Origin: Bacteroidia bacterium
Lineage (GTDB): Bacteria; Bacteroidota; Bacteroidia; J057
Length of the DNA stretch: 64,000 bases
Assembly: GCA_030430575.1 (NCBI GenBank)
Contig: JAUIKF010000007.1
Location: 100,389-164,388 of the forward strand
Reading direction: 5' to 3'
Below the pieces are notes generated by a model. The model did no database searches. It saw nothing but the letters and a program-made list of their open reading frames with translations, and was not told where the DNA came from. Numbering within the stretch: position 1 is the first letter of the stretch; each line of letters starts with the position of its first letter. A program made the position numbers and the translations under genes. Of this stretch, positions 33,456 to 42,347 are shown one piece after another.

Positions 33456-35711
33456 ATGGTTCAATCACAAGAAATATCACATGCGGCTGCAGATGGGTTT
33501 GATACCTACTTTGCAGAAAAACTCTGGGAGATGATCCCAGCGATCTATCGCATTGAGGATGCCAATAGCGATAATCCAGGCGTGTTGCGGTCCATGGTGG
33601 AGATCATGGCCAAGCAAGCTGCCGTCGTTCGACGGAGCAATGATCGCCTCTGGGAAGATCAATTCATTGAATGGTGCAATGATTGGGCGGTTCCTTACTT
33701 GGCGGACCTCGTAGGCACCCGCCTCATTTCCGCCCAAAACAAGCGTGGACGCCGCATCGATGTCGCCAAGACGATTTATTATCGGCGGCGCAAAGGCACC
33801 TTGCGCATCCTAGAAGAGCTCATCAGTGACATCACAGGCTGGGAAGGCAAAGTCGTGGAGAACTTCCGCCGACTAGGCCGAAGCAGACATGGCCTTGATC
33901 CCTTCCCTCAGCCGCTTGCTGGACCTCTTTCAGGGACACTTCCTGGTGGCTGGGCAAACTTGCGTCAGCAGCACGCAAGCGAACTGGCCGATGGGCCATT
34001 TGATGAATATCACCATACGCCCGACATGCGTCGACATAGGGGTAAAACGGGCCGTTACGGCATACCCAAACTGGCCTTTCACCTCTATCGCCTGAAGTCT
34101 TATTTGGTTGAAAATAGTACGCCCTTCTCTTTGGGAGATGGAGAGAATTTTAGCTTTGATCCGTCTGGCCGTGAGGTACAATTATTTGCGCTTCGCAATC
34201 GTGCCGAGCGGTTTGACTGGGATGAAGAATGGAAAGTCATTCAAGAATGGGAACTGCCTGTGCCGATCCGCTGTCGTTTATTGGGGCATGCTGAATATGA
34301 ACTGGATGGCGAAGCCGTCTTGGCATTAAGCAATGACTTTGGCCTTTCCGCTGCAACTATTGCAGAATTAGAAACGATTCGTGGCATTCGTTTCAGGACA
34401 GAAGCGCGCTTGCGCCAGACCCTTGACTCCTTCCAGAACGCGGCTACTTTTGCCGATCCACTGTTCCGCCTCGCGCTTTATTCCCATGGCTTGATTGCTG
34501 ACTGTGGGAAAAATGCCCTATTACCACGGTCTATTGACGTCCGAATTCCCGATAGCACAGGCCCTTCGTTGCTTGAAGAAGAAACGATATCAGGCCATTT
34601 GCAAACGCCTTCAGCTATGCCCCTTCCCCCTGAGAAGAACCTCATTATAGATGCCGAAAATGGCCGCCTGAGAAGAACTGACGGCGCAGCTGGAGAAGGG
34701 CTTGTCGTAAATTATGCTTATGGCTTTTCGGGCGATATCGGAGCGGGAACGTATGACCGCCGCCATGTGGAAGAAGGCGTGCCAGGGACCTTGATCCCAG
34801 CTACTGGAGGAGCGATTGCTGCTGCTCAATTAGACCACCTAGGCGGTACGTCCCAGATTCAGGACAGCCAAACCTATGGCCCCATTGCCAATAAAAATAC
34901 GATCCGCGACCTCACTTTGCAGGCTGCCAATCACCAGCGGCCTTATATCCGTTTGACAGAAGACTGGCGCTTGCGAACAGGTCCCAATACCAATTCATTC
35001 CTTACGCTAGATGGGCTGTGGATGGGCGCGGAAGGAGCATTTGAAATACGATTAGGTGGAAACTATGAATGTGTGGTGATTCGTCATTGTACGCTAGACC
35101 CAGGGGGAAGTGAGGATATTGCAGGAAATGCGATTTCTCCTGTACCGCTCATCATTGAAGGAACGGTAGAGCGTCTAATCATCGACCATAGTATTATGGG
35201 ACCGATTGCAGTGCGAGGGGATGGACTGGTGGAGGAATTGGTCGTCTGTGATTCCATCATACAGTCGGTAGATGGTGCCGTAGCAGCGATTGATTTAGAC
35301 GATGCAGTAGCAAAAATAGACCGCACGACAATTTTTGGTACAACTCATCTCCACCAGATAGAAGCATCTGAAGTCTTGATGACGGACGCTGCCCATATCA
35401 CCGATACCCAATCTGGGTGCTTCCGCTTCAGCGTAGCACCCGAAGGGAGCCGCGTGCCGCGTGCTTATCCCCACAAATTGCTCTCCTTCACGGATTCCAG
35501 TCACTGGTTTACTTCCAGGGTGTTTGGGCATCCAGGCTATGCGCAGCTGAGCGAAACAGCGCCAGCAGCCTTGGCAGAAGGCGCCGAAAACGGCTCCGAA
35601 ATCGGGGCCTTCAGCTCCCTTATCAACCCCATTAAACTGAAAAGTCTCAAGACCAAAGTGGCCGAATACATGCCCTTTGGCCTGATTCCCATATTTATCA
35701 ATGAAACCTGA
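33456..35711 (+). CDS. gpI-like tail protein with C-terminal beta-rich domain
   Basis: The 751-residue protein has a phage tail gpI-like N-terminus (about 20-130: YFAEKLWEMIPAIYRIEDA, LRSMVEIMAKQAAVVRRSNDRLWEDQFIEWCNDWAVPYLADLVGTRLI, RRKGTLRILEELISDITGWEGKVVENFRRL). The C-terminal 250 residues are beta-rich with a helix-like repetition of hydrophobic turns (EGTVERLIIDHSIMGPIAVRGDGLVEELVVCDSIIQSVDGAVAAI). It probably links the baseplate to peripheral fibres. A single polypeptide combining a gpI module with a parallel-beta-helix-like part is plausible but needs structure prediction. Confidence 0.85.
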   Translation: MVQSQEISHAAADGFDTYFAEKLWEMIPAIYRIEDANSDNPGVLRSMVEIMAKQAAVVRRSNDRLWEDQFIEWCNDWAVPYLADLVGTRLISAQNKRGRRIDVAKTIYYRRRKGTLRILEELISDITGWEGKVVENFRRLGRSRHGLDPFPQPLAGPLSGTLPGGWANLRQQHASELADGPFDEYHHTPDMRRHRGKTGRYGIPKLAFHLYRLKSYLVENSTPFSLGDGENFSFDPSGREVQLFALRNRAERFDWDEEWKVIQEWELPVPIRCRLLGHAEYELDGEAVLALSNDFGLSAATIAELETIRGIRFRTEARLRQTLDSFQNAATFADPLFRLALYSHGLIADCGKNALLPRSIDVRIPDSTGPSLLEEETISGHLQTPSAMPLPPEKNLIIDAENGRLRRTDGAAGEGLVVNYAYGFSGDIGAGTYDRRHVEEGVPGTLIPATGGAIAAAQLDHLGGTSQIQDSQTYGPIANKNTIRDLTLQAANHQRPYIRLTEDWRLRTGPNTNSFLTLDGLWMGAEGAFEIRLGGNYECVVIRHCTLDPGGSEDIAGNAISPVPLIIEGTVERLIIDHSIMGPIAVRGDGLVEELVVCDSIIQSVDGAVAAIDLDDAVAKIDRTTIFGTTHLHQIEASEVLMTDAAHITDTQSGCFRFSVAPEGSRVPRAYPHKLLSFTDSSHWFTSRVFGHPGYAQLSETAPAALAEGAENGSEIGAFSSLINPIKLKSLKTKVAEYMPFGLIPIFINET

Positions 35712-35820
35712 GGAATTATTGATTGATTAATTGACTGATTATTTATACAAAATTCTCTCATTCAACATTCAAAATTCACTCATTCACTCATCCACTCATT
35801 CAAAATTAACAGCTACTACC

Positions 35821-38800
35821 ATGAGCGCATACGATATCTCCCGATTTTCCTTTGACCCCCGCAAGCACTACGAAAGTGTGCGCATGCAGCAGGGACGTGT
35901 ACTGACTGACGATGATTGGAATGAAAATGAACGTATAGCAGCCGAGGAGCAGCGTCGTTCCCGAGCGGAAATCATCGGGCCGTTTGGCAGTCCCGATCAG
36001 GGATTTAAAATCGAAAACCTTCGGACAGACGATGACTTGGTCGATTTTGATATTCTGCCAGGCGTACTTCATCTGGGCGGCCTTCGCCTGGAAATGGACC
36101 TAAATGAAGGAGACGGGGTTTCCTTGCCTGAAACCTTTCGCACACAAAAAGACTGGCTACAATTGCGGCCAGACGCTTTCCCGCTGCCTGACGCAGGAGA
36201 TCTGGCCGATGATCGGTATGACCTCGTCTACCTCGAAGCCTGGCAACAGCCAGTCAGCGCAGTCGAAGACGAAGAACTTTTCGAAGTCGCCCTTGGTGGA
36301 CCCGATACAACTACCCGCATCCGAAATATGCGGCGGGTACGGATCGCTCCAAACCTAGGTGCAAATACTTGTCGTACTGCTTGGCAAGCTTTGCTCACCG
36401 AATGGGAGGCCAACAACCGCGGCCAATTAGGGGAAGATCATGAATTGATCCCTCGGGTGCGATTGCAAGTCGGGTACGACCCTGAAGGCACAGTAGATGA
36501 CCTCTGTACGCCCTCTGTAGAAGGCGGTTACCTCGGCGCGGAGAATCAGGCGATTCGCGTGCAAATCGTAGATGCAGATCACTTTGTTTGGGGATTTGAT
36601 AATGCGGCCCCTTTATATCGGATTGAAGGCAGTGGGGATACCGTGAAGATGCTGACCTTGCCCAAAGATCAGCACCACTGGCCCTTGGCTGGTCAGGTCG
36701 TAGAGATTCTCCCGTGGTCAGCTGTTCTCTCTAATGGAGAAAAGGTGGCTGAGACCCGAGGGCATTTATCTCGCGTATTAACATCCTTTAATCCAGAATC
36801 CCAGGAATTGACCCTTGCTACGCCGATTCCAGCGGATTTTGGCATGAACTGGACGGATCGTAGCGATAGCGATACAATCGGGGTTGAAGGGGAAGTCCCC
36901 GCTTACTATATGCGGGTCTGGAATAGAGGAGCAGGAGATACCTCGGACCCTGCCATTGCTATCACGCCTGGTACTGCCCAAACGCTGGGAACTACTGGCG
37001 TAAGCATTACCTTCGATGGCTCTGATTATGTCCGAGATGACCACTGGGTGATCGCCGTGCGCCCAGAGACACGCGACGAAGTGGTGCCTTGGGAACTAGA
37101 GGCAGGCGCAGCCCCTCATGGCATTCGCCGCTTCTATGCGCCGCTTGCATTGATCCGCTGGACAGAAGAGAACGAAGAAGTACAGGGGGAAATCATTCGC
37201 GACTGTCGCAAGACATTCCGTCCGCTGACAGACTTGGAGTCTTGCTGCACCTACCACGTAGGGGATGGAATAAATAGCCATGGCGATTTTAACTCTATTG
37301 AAGAAGCACTTCAGAACCTACCAGCCGCAGGCGGGCAGATCTGCGTGCTTCCAGGGGAGCATTTCGCCAACGTCTCCATTGTCGATCGTGCCAATATCCG
37401 AATCCATGGCTGTGGGCCTCGTAGCATCATCGCTGCGCGAGAGCAGCGCCTGGTAGAACCCATTATTCACATCGATTCTTCCCAAAACATTACCCTAGAC
37501 AACCTCCACTTTGTCGCCCTGCGAGGTACAGCCATTCATCTGGAAGAGACAGCTTCCAGGGGAGCGCCTTCGTCGGATATTCACATTCACCACAATCATA
37601 TATTAGCTGCCGAATACGGGATATATGTTCAGGTAGATGATATCGCCCGAGGCCAGAATAACATTCACATTGCTTATAATAAAATTGCTCTCATAGATCA
37701 CCCAGAAGGCCAAAACGGCATTTTCTGCTTAGCTGATGAAGTATTGATCGAGCGCAATAAACTCGTCGTAGTCCCGCCTCCCAATCCCGATGATCCTAAC
37801 GATCCGAGAGATGATCCAGACGATCCTGGAGGGGTATTTGACCCATGTGGCAATGGAAGGGGATTCTATTTGAGAAGGTTTGTCTGGTCAGTGTATTTGG
37901 GTAAATTTTACCGATACGTTTCCCTCGTTTTGCGTGCGCCAAGAGCCAATTTCCAATCACTAGGTGGCATTATGATAGGGGGCGGATCAGAACACGTACG
38001 GTTATTGGAAAATGAAATCATCGGCGGGGCTGGAAATGGGGTTACGCTTGGGCATATTCCCGCACCTCAGCAAGAGATTGTAGTTCTGCAGGTAATAGAC
38101 GCCGTTTTGACAACAGACCTACGTGCTCCAAATACAACAAATGATCGCTCTACAAACAACTTAAAAGAGTATGATGACCAGGGCAGAGTCGATTCTTACC
38201 GCGTAGCGAATACATCTGCTTCCAAGACTGGCTACCTGAGGTATAATGAATTATCCCCCAATTTGAGAGCAACCCTAGCAGAGGAGTTTAGAAATTTCCT
38301 CTACGAAATTTCCATAGAAGGCAATCGCATCAACAGCATGGGCCTTTCAGGCATAGGCGTGATCGCTTTTTTTGATCCTGCAAGTAAGGAAGCTGGCTTA
38401 TTGGTACAGGCTGAAAACCTCACGATTTATCGAAATCACATCAGCCATTGTGCCATGCAGGTGCCTCAAGAAATTCCCGAGGACCTGACCGATAAGGTAG
38501 GTTTTGGGGGCATCGCTTTGGCGAGTTGTGAAAATGCGATGATCGAAGAGAATCGGATTGAAGACAATGGGGTAAGCTTTGTTGATCCTATTAGTGGGGT
38601 ATATATGCTAAATGGAGAGGATGTTGAGATTTCGCGCAATAGGATTCTGAATAATGGCCCACGAACCACCCTCACAGGCCCCGATGGCGGCCTTACAGCC
38701 CAAGCACGGCCTGGCAACCGCGGCGGCATCGTCATTGGCATGTCTTTCAAACGCCAGTTTGTGGAGGCGATTCAGGATGAATTGTTATCGGACGGCGTAC

Positions 38801-39621
38801 CCGCTGCCAAGATCCACGACAATATTGTTGTACAGCCCTTAGGCCAAGCCTTATTGCTCACCGCATTTGGCCCAGTCTCGATCGTGGGGAATCAATTTAC
38901 GTCTCACGAAATAGATCTGGGACATCCCCTGTCTGTGATTGCTGGCGCGGTGCTCGTATTGAATTTGGGCATGTCCAAAGACGTTCTCAAAATGGCCATC
39001 TTGCCAAGGCTTTCGAAATTGGGCAACCTCAATTTAAAGGGGACGACGCGATCTTCAAATATCGCTTCGGTACAGCGACAGATTGCCTTATTACAATACA
39101 TGCCCAGTGGTAATGTTCTTTTTGCCAATAACCAAACCACTTTGGACCTCCGCAATTTGGAAATTGACCTAGCGCTGTCTGCCCAACTCATCGCAAGCTT
39201 AGATGACATCAGCTTTGACGGCAACCAGTCAGAATGCAAGGGGCTTGCTTTCCTCAGGTCACAACAGGCCTCGACGGTGTCATCAAGCCTACAACCCATT
39301 GATCTTGTCCTATTCAATACGGTGCTTGCAGGTGTCACGGTCCGTACCACAGACAATCGTTTTCAGGATGGCTTTACCGCAGTGCTTTATTCGCTCCTTT
39401 CCTTGGGTATTCTCAATACGACCACGAGTAACCAATCTACGAATTGCTTGCTCACCTATGGCACCCGCGAAGCGAAAGCGAACAACCTTGAAGGATTCTT
39501 GGGAACCAGAGATTGCAATGGAGAACTGAATTCCATCGGTTCACTTTCAGGGGTAGGCGGAGCTGCGCCGAAGCAGGAGGTGAGGTATGCGGATAATAAT
39601 TATATGATGGTGAGAGGATAG
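35821..39621 (+). CDS. DUF6519/right-handed beta-helix fibre-like protein
   Basis: The 1266-residue protein opens with SAYDISRFSFDPRKHYESVRMQQGRVLTDDDWNENERI, typical of DUF6519 proteins in eCIS loci. From about residue 470 it becomes a right-handed parallel beta-helix (DNLHFVALRGTAIHLEETA, IHIHHNHILAAEYGIYVQ, LLENEIIGGAGNGVTLGH, NAMIEENRIEDNGVSF). An Asp/Pro-rich loop near 655-672 (DDPNDPRDDPDDPGG) could bind calcium. The start at 35821 avoids translating the spacer repeats. It is the best candidate for the target-binding fibre (Afp13/Pvc13 position), although it lacks adenovirus-like fibre repeats. Confidence 0.87.
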   Translation: MSAYDISRFSFDPRKHYESVRMQQGRVLTDDDWNENERIAAEEQRRSRAEIIGPFGSPDQGFKIENLRTDDDLVDFDILPGVLHLGGLRLEMDLNEGDGVSLPETFRTQKDWLQLRPDAFPLPDAGDLADDRYDLVYLEAWQQPVSAVEDEELFEVALGGPDTTTRIRNMRRVRIAPNLGANTCRTAWQALLTEWEANNRGQLGEDHELIPRVRLQVGYDPEGTVDDLCTPSVEGGYLGAENQAIRVQIVDADHFVWGFDNAAPLYRIEGSGDTVKMLTLPKDQHHWPLAGQVVEILPWSAVLSNGEKVAETRGHLSRVLTSFNPESQELTLATPIPADFGMNWTDRSDSDTIGVEGEVPAYYMRVWNRGAGDTSDPAIAITPGTAQTLGTTGVSITFDGSDYVRDDHWVIAVRPETRDEVVPWELEAGAAPHGIRRFYAPLALIRWTEENEEVQGEIIRDCRKTFRPLTDLESCCTYHVGDGINSHGDFNSIEEALQNLPAAGGQICVLPGEHFANVSIVDRANIRIHGCGPRSIIAAREQRLVEPIIHIDSSQNITLDNLHFVALRGTAIHLEETASRGAPSSDIHIHHNHILAAEYGIYVQVDDIARGQNNIHIAYNKIALIDHPEGQNGIFCLADEVLIERNKLVVVPPPNPDDPNDPRDDPDDPGGVFDPCGNGRGFYLRRFVWSVYLGKFYRYVSLVLRAPRANFQSLGGIMIGGGSEHVRLLENEIIGGAGNGVTLGHIPAPQQEIVVLQVIDAVLTTDLRAPNTTNDRSTNNLKEYDDQGRVDSYRVANTSASKTGYLRYNELSPNLRATLAEEFRNFLYEISIEGNRINSMGLSGIGVIAFFDPASKEAGLLVQAENLTIYRNHISHCAMQVPQEIPEDLTDKVGFGGIALASCENAMIEENRIEDNGVSFVDPISGVYMLNGEDVEISRNRILNNGPRTTLTGPDGGLTAQARPGNRGGIVIGMSFKRQFVEAIQDELLSDGVPAAKIHDNIVVQPLGQALLLTAFGPVSIVGNQFTSHEIDLGHPLSVIAGAVLVLNLGMSKDVLKMAILPRLSKLGNLNLKGTTRSSNIASVQRQIALLQYMPSGNVLFANNQTTLDLRNLEIDLALSAQLIASLDDISFDGNQSECKGLAFLRSQQASTVSSSLQPIDLVLFNTVLAGVTVRTTDNRFQDGFTAVLYSLLSLGILNTTTSNQSTNCLLTYGTREAKANNLEGFLGTRDCNGELNSIGSLSGVGGAAPKQEVRYADNNYMMVRG

Positions 39622-39752
39622 GAGAAAGTAAAAATAATTAACAAGAAATAAGGAAGTGAAAAGGGAAGAAAAAATATGTGATGGTCTATTCTAATCCGCA
39701 TTCTTTCTTCCCATTCAAAATTCAACATTCAGTCATTCAAAATTCACCCCCC

Positions 39753-40703
39753 ATGGTTAATCGAAAACTGACAGATACAGAAAAGGCGGCGAAGATCAAA
39801 GAATCCTTTGACGCGTTGGAGGACCAGCGGACGCTGGGCATACAGCGGAGCCAAGACCAGCAGCAGACCAAGGATATTGCGCAGCAACGCGAGCGTAAAC
39901 GCTTGGTCGCGAAATATGGCGAGAACCACGCACGTGTGGCAAAGGTCGATCGCCAACTGACCACCAACCCTAGGCTGTTCAAAGCCTACGACCAGGAAGT
40001 GGTTCGTTCCAAGACGCGTGTCCCCACTACTGATCCCAATACCTGGATGGTCTATGGCACGATCAGGGACGAAAACGATAAGCGATTGTCGGGCCTGACG
40101 GTTTCGCTATTTGATGAGAAGGGCAAATGGATTAGGCCACTAGGGCTGACATGCTCGGACGAAAACGGCCTATACTCCCTTCAAGTCAAGGATGAGACAG
40201 GAGAATTGGCCAAAAAGTACGCCAAGACTGCCATGTTTTTGCGCGTGACCAATGACGACAAAGAGGTGCTCCATCAAGAAGAGGAAGCCTTGTTCTTGGT
40301 ATTGGGCAAAGTAGATAATCGCGAAATCGTCTTAGGGGAAGATGCCTGCGGTACGCCGCCTGATGATGGGGTAGTAGTGACGGGACAATGTATCGTAAGA
40401 GGTACCGTGACCGATGCCAAGAACAACCCCATTCCTGGCTTGCTGGTGAAAGCTGTAGACCAGGATGTGAATGGCGAAAATCCACTTGGCGACCAAGCCA
40501 CAGTGGGCGAAAAAGGAGAATACGAAATCCACTATAAGGCGGAAGAATACATCTTGTCTCGAAATGAAGTCGGCGGACCCGACATCAAGCTCTACGTCCA
40601 TGACCCCAATGGGGAATTGATTCACACCACGAAGGTGCATAATGATTCGCCGAAGGTCACGACGATAAATATCATATTGCGGAGCAGGGGGAAGGCAAAA
40701 TGA
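39753..40703 (+). CDS. eCIS-locus protein with carboxypeptidase-regulatory-like beta-sandwich repeats
   Basis: The 316-residue protein has a charged helical N-terminus (about 1-85; DTEKAAKIKESFDALEDQRTLGIQRSQDQQQ, probable coiled coil) and two beta-sandwich repeats of the CarboxypepD_reg/transthyretin type (VYGTIRDENDKRLSGLTVSLFDEKGK and VRGTVTDAKNNPIPGLLVKAVDQDV). It is the last gene of the block, followed after 17 bp by a hairpin of the GAGACGTCGATTTATCG family. It may decorate the particle or join the fibre. It resembles small proteins at the end of other eCIS loci, but no specific function can be named. Confidence 0.78.
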   Translation: MVNRKLTDTEKAAKIKESFDALEDQRTLGIQRSQDQQQTKDIAQQRERKRLVAKYGENHARVAKVDRQLTTNPRLFKAYDQEVVRSKTRVPTTDPNTWMVYGTIRDENDKRLSGLTVSLFDEKGKWIRPLGLTCSDENGLYSLQVKDETGELAKKYAKTAMFLRVTNDDKEVLHQEEEALFLVLGKVDNREIVLGEDACGTPPDDGVVVTGQCIVRGTVTDAKNNPIPGLLVKAVDQDVNGENPLGDQATVGEKGEYEIHYKAEEYILSRNEVGGPDIKLYVHDPNGELIHTTKVHNDSPKVTTINIILRSRGKAK

Positions 40704-40719
40704 TAATTTGCCTTCAGCC

Positions 40720-40748
40720 GTAGAGACGTCGATTTATCGCGTCTCTAC
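40720..40748. terminator. Hairpin at the 3' end of the eCIS block
   Basis: The palindrome gtagagacgtcgatttatcg followed by cgtctctac has arms gtagagacg and cgtctctac of 9 bp with further internal pairing. It belongs to the same family as the seven-unit array at 56649-56860. No strong T-run follows, so a role as terminator is only likely. It lies between convergent genes. Confidence 0.5.
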
Positions 40749-40771
40749 AGGCCACAAATCCCCCGCCATTT

Positions 40772-41395
40772 TTAACCCCCAATCTCTTGAATCTGCGCCT
40801 CCTGATGCATCAGCATCTTGGCGCGCTGCCGTAGATGCAAATGATAAATATTCAGCGCAAAAAGGCCCAAAAGCAGCATATGCGCACAAAAAATAAAGGT
40901 TTCCCCTTTCAGGTTAAAGCGGAAATCCAGATTGATGAATTCGTATTCATCGAGAAACACCAACAGGGGTACTAAGCTATTAGTGACCATGATCAATAGC
41001 CATTTGGTATAATCGATCCAATTTCGATGTATTTTGTATACCATTCGCAGCGAATAAAAGAAAGCGATAGCTATAGGGTAAATCAACAAGGCACCTAATT
41101 CTACATATTTTTCAGGCTTCAATACAAAGGTCATGATAAGGCTACATACCGGAATGCCTCCAATAAGACTAATTATCCAAAATAGGTCTTTGGGAAAACG
41201 ATTCAACCTGAGGTAATAAATGGCCATAAAGGTGAACCAGACTGGATTAAAGGCATAAAAGAAATACTGAACCGTGCCTGTTGTAAAGTACATGGCGACC
41301 CAAGATTCTATTTCTCTCAAAAAAACCACCGACCAAAACAGCCCTGCTAGCGGGATAGCAACTGCAAAAGGCCATATTAACCGAGTGTTGGGCAT
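40772..41395 (-). CDS. Multi-pass membrane protein, paralogue A
   Basis: The 207-residue hydrophobic protein has about five or six predicted membrane helices and a cytosolic basic C-terminus (LHLRQRAKMLMHQEAQIQEIGG). It is clearly paralogous to the neighbour at 41423-42052: both start IWPFAVA(I/V)(P/L)LAGL, contain YYLRLNRF and WIDY(T/V)KW, and end ALNIYHLHLRQR. No known domain was recognised. It probably arose by tandem duplication and is co-transcribed (27 bp gap). Confidence 0.8.
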   Translation of the reverse strand: MPNTRLIWPFAVAIPLAGLFWSVVFLREIESWVAMYFTTGTVQYFFYAFNPVWFTFMAIYYLRLNRFPKDLFWIISLIGGIPVCSLIMTFVLKPEKYVELGALLIYPIAIAFFYSLRMVYKIHRNWIDYTKWLLIMVTNSLVPLLVFLDEYEFINLDFRFNLKGETFIFCAHMLLLGLFALNIYHLHLRQRAKMLMHQEAQIQEIGG

Positions 41396-41422
41396 GGGTA
41401 AGTGATTGAAAAATAAAACCCT

Positions 41423-42052
41423 TTAACTGATTTCCTCCCTTCCTATCTCTCCAATTTGAGCTTCTTGACGCAGGATCATTTTTTGCCGCTGTCGGAGATG
41501 CAAGTGGTAGATGTTTAAAGCAAATAGGGCTAAAATGAGCATATGGCAAATAAACCCAAATGTTTCATCACGCATGCCAAAGGGGTACATTGTCTCAATA
41601 ATCTTATATTCCTGAAGGACAGACAACACCAACGGGACGCAGATAACGCCCGTTACTATCCCCCATTTTACATAATCAATCCACATGCGCTGGGGCTTAT
41701 TCCGCAAACGCAGGGAATAAAAAATAAAGAGCCCTACTGGGAATATGATGGATATAATTAGGAAACCTACCTCACCCATTTTTGCAAAAAATAGAATGGG
41801 GAGACTTAGAAGAGGCAGAGTTCCTATGACAGAAATGCTCCAAAACGTATCTCCTGAAAAGCGATTAAGTCTGAGGTAATAGATGGATGAAAAAATTAGC
41901 CAAATAGGACTTATTAGGAAAAAACCATCCCCTAAAGCATAAAAGAGGTCTGGTGCTAATCGAGAACCTGTATCATAGTAAATCTCTGTCCATAACAGCC
42001 CCGCAAGTAGAACTGCAACTGCAAATGGCCAAATATGACGGATAGAAAGCAT
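41423..42052 (-). CDS. Multi-pass membrane protein, paralogue B
   Basis: This 209-residue paralogue of the preceding gene has the same helix pattern and conserved WPFAVAVLLAGLLW, YYLRLNRFSGDTFWSIS, MWIDYVKWG and LALFALNIYHLHLRQRQKMILRQEAQI segments. It is the upstream member of the two-gene unit. Function is unknown; neither protein has catalytic-looking residues in the loops. The 295-bp region to clpB (42053-42347) is a divergent spacer ending in ATTCA words. Confidence 0.8.
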   Translation of the reverse strand: MLSIRHIWPFAVAVLLAGLLWTEIYYDTGSRLAPDLFYALGDGFFLISPIWLIFSSIYYLRLNRFSGDTFWSISVIGTLPLLSLPILFFAKMGEVGFLIISIIFPVGLFIFYSLRLRNKPQRMWIDYVKWGIVTGVICVPLVLSVLQEYKIIETMYPFGMRDETFGFICHMLILALFALNIYHLHLRQRQKMILRQEAQIGEIGREEIS

Positions 42053-42347
42053 GGAAATGAAGATTAAAGCTTGAGTAAGTAAATAACGGCTTTATCCTTC
42101 CCAAAATCCAAAATCCCTTCTCTTTTTGGCAGAATCCCCTCCAAAAACTTTCTCAAATCCAGCCAAAATGTCGCCCTATGCTGCCAGAATGGCCGTTTTT
42201 TAGGATTGGTAGTCCTTTTGCCACGAAGGATTAGCAAGGGATACCCTAAAAAATTAATGGAACTGTTTGAATAAGTAAATGCTCGATGTCCAAATCATCC
42301 ATTCAAAATTCAACATTCACTCATTCAAAATTACCTAAAACAGCCAA

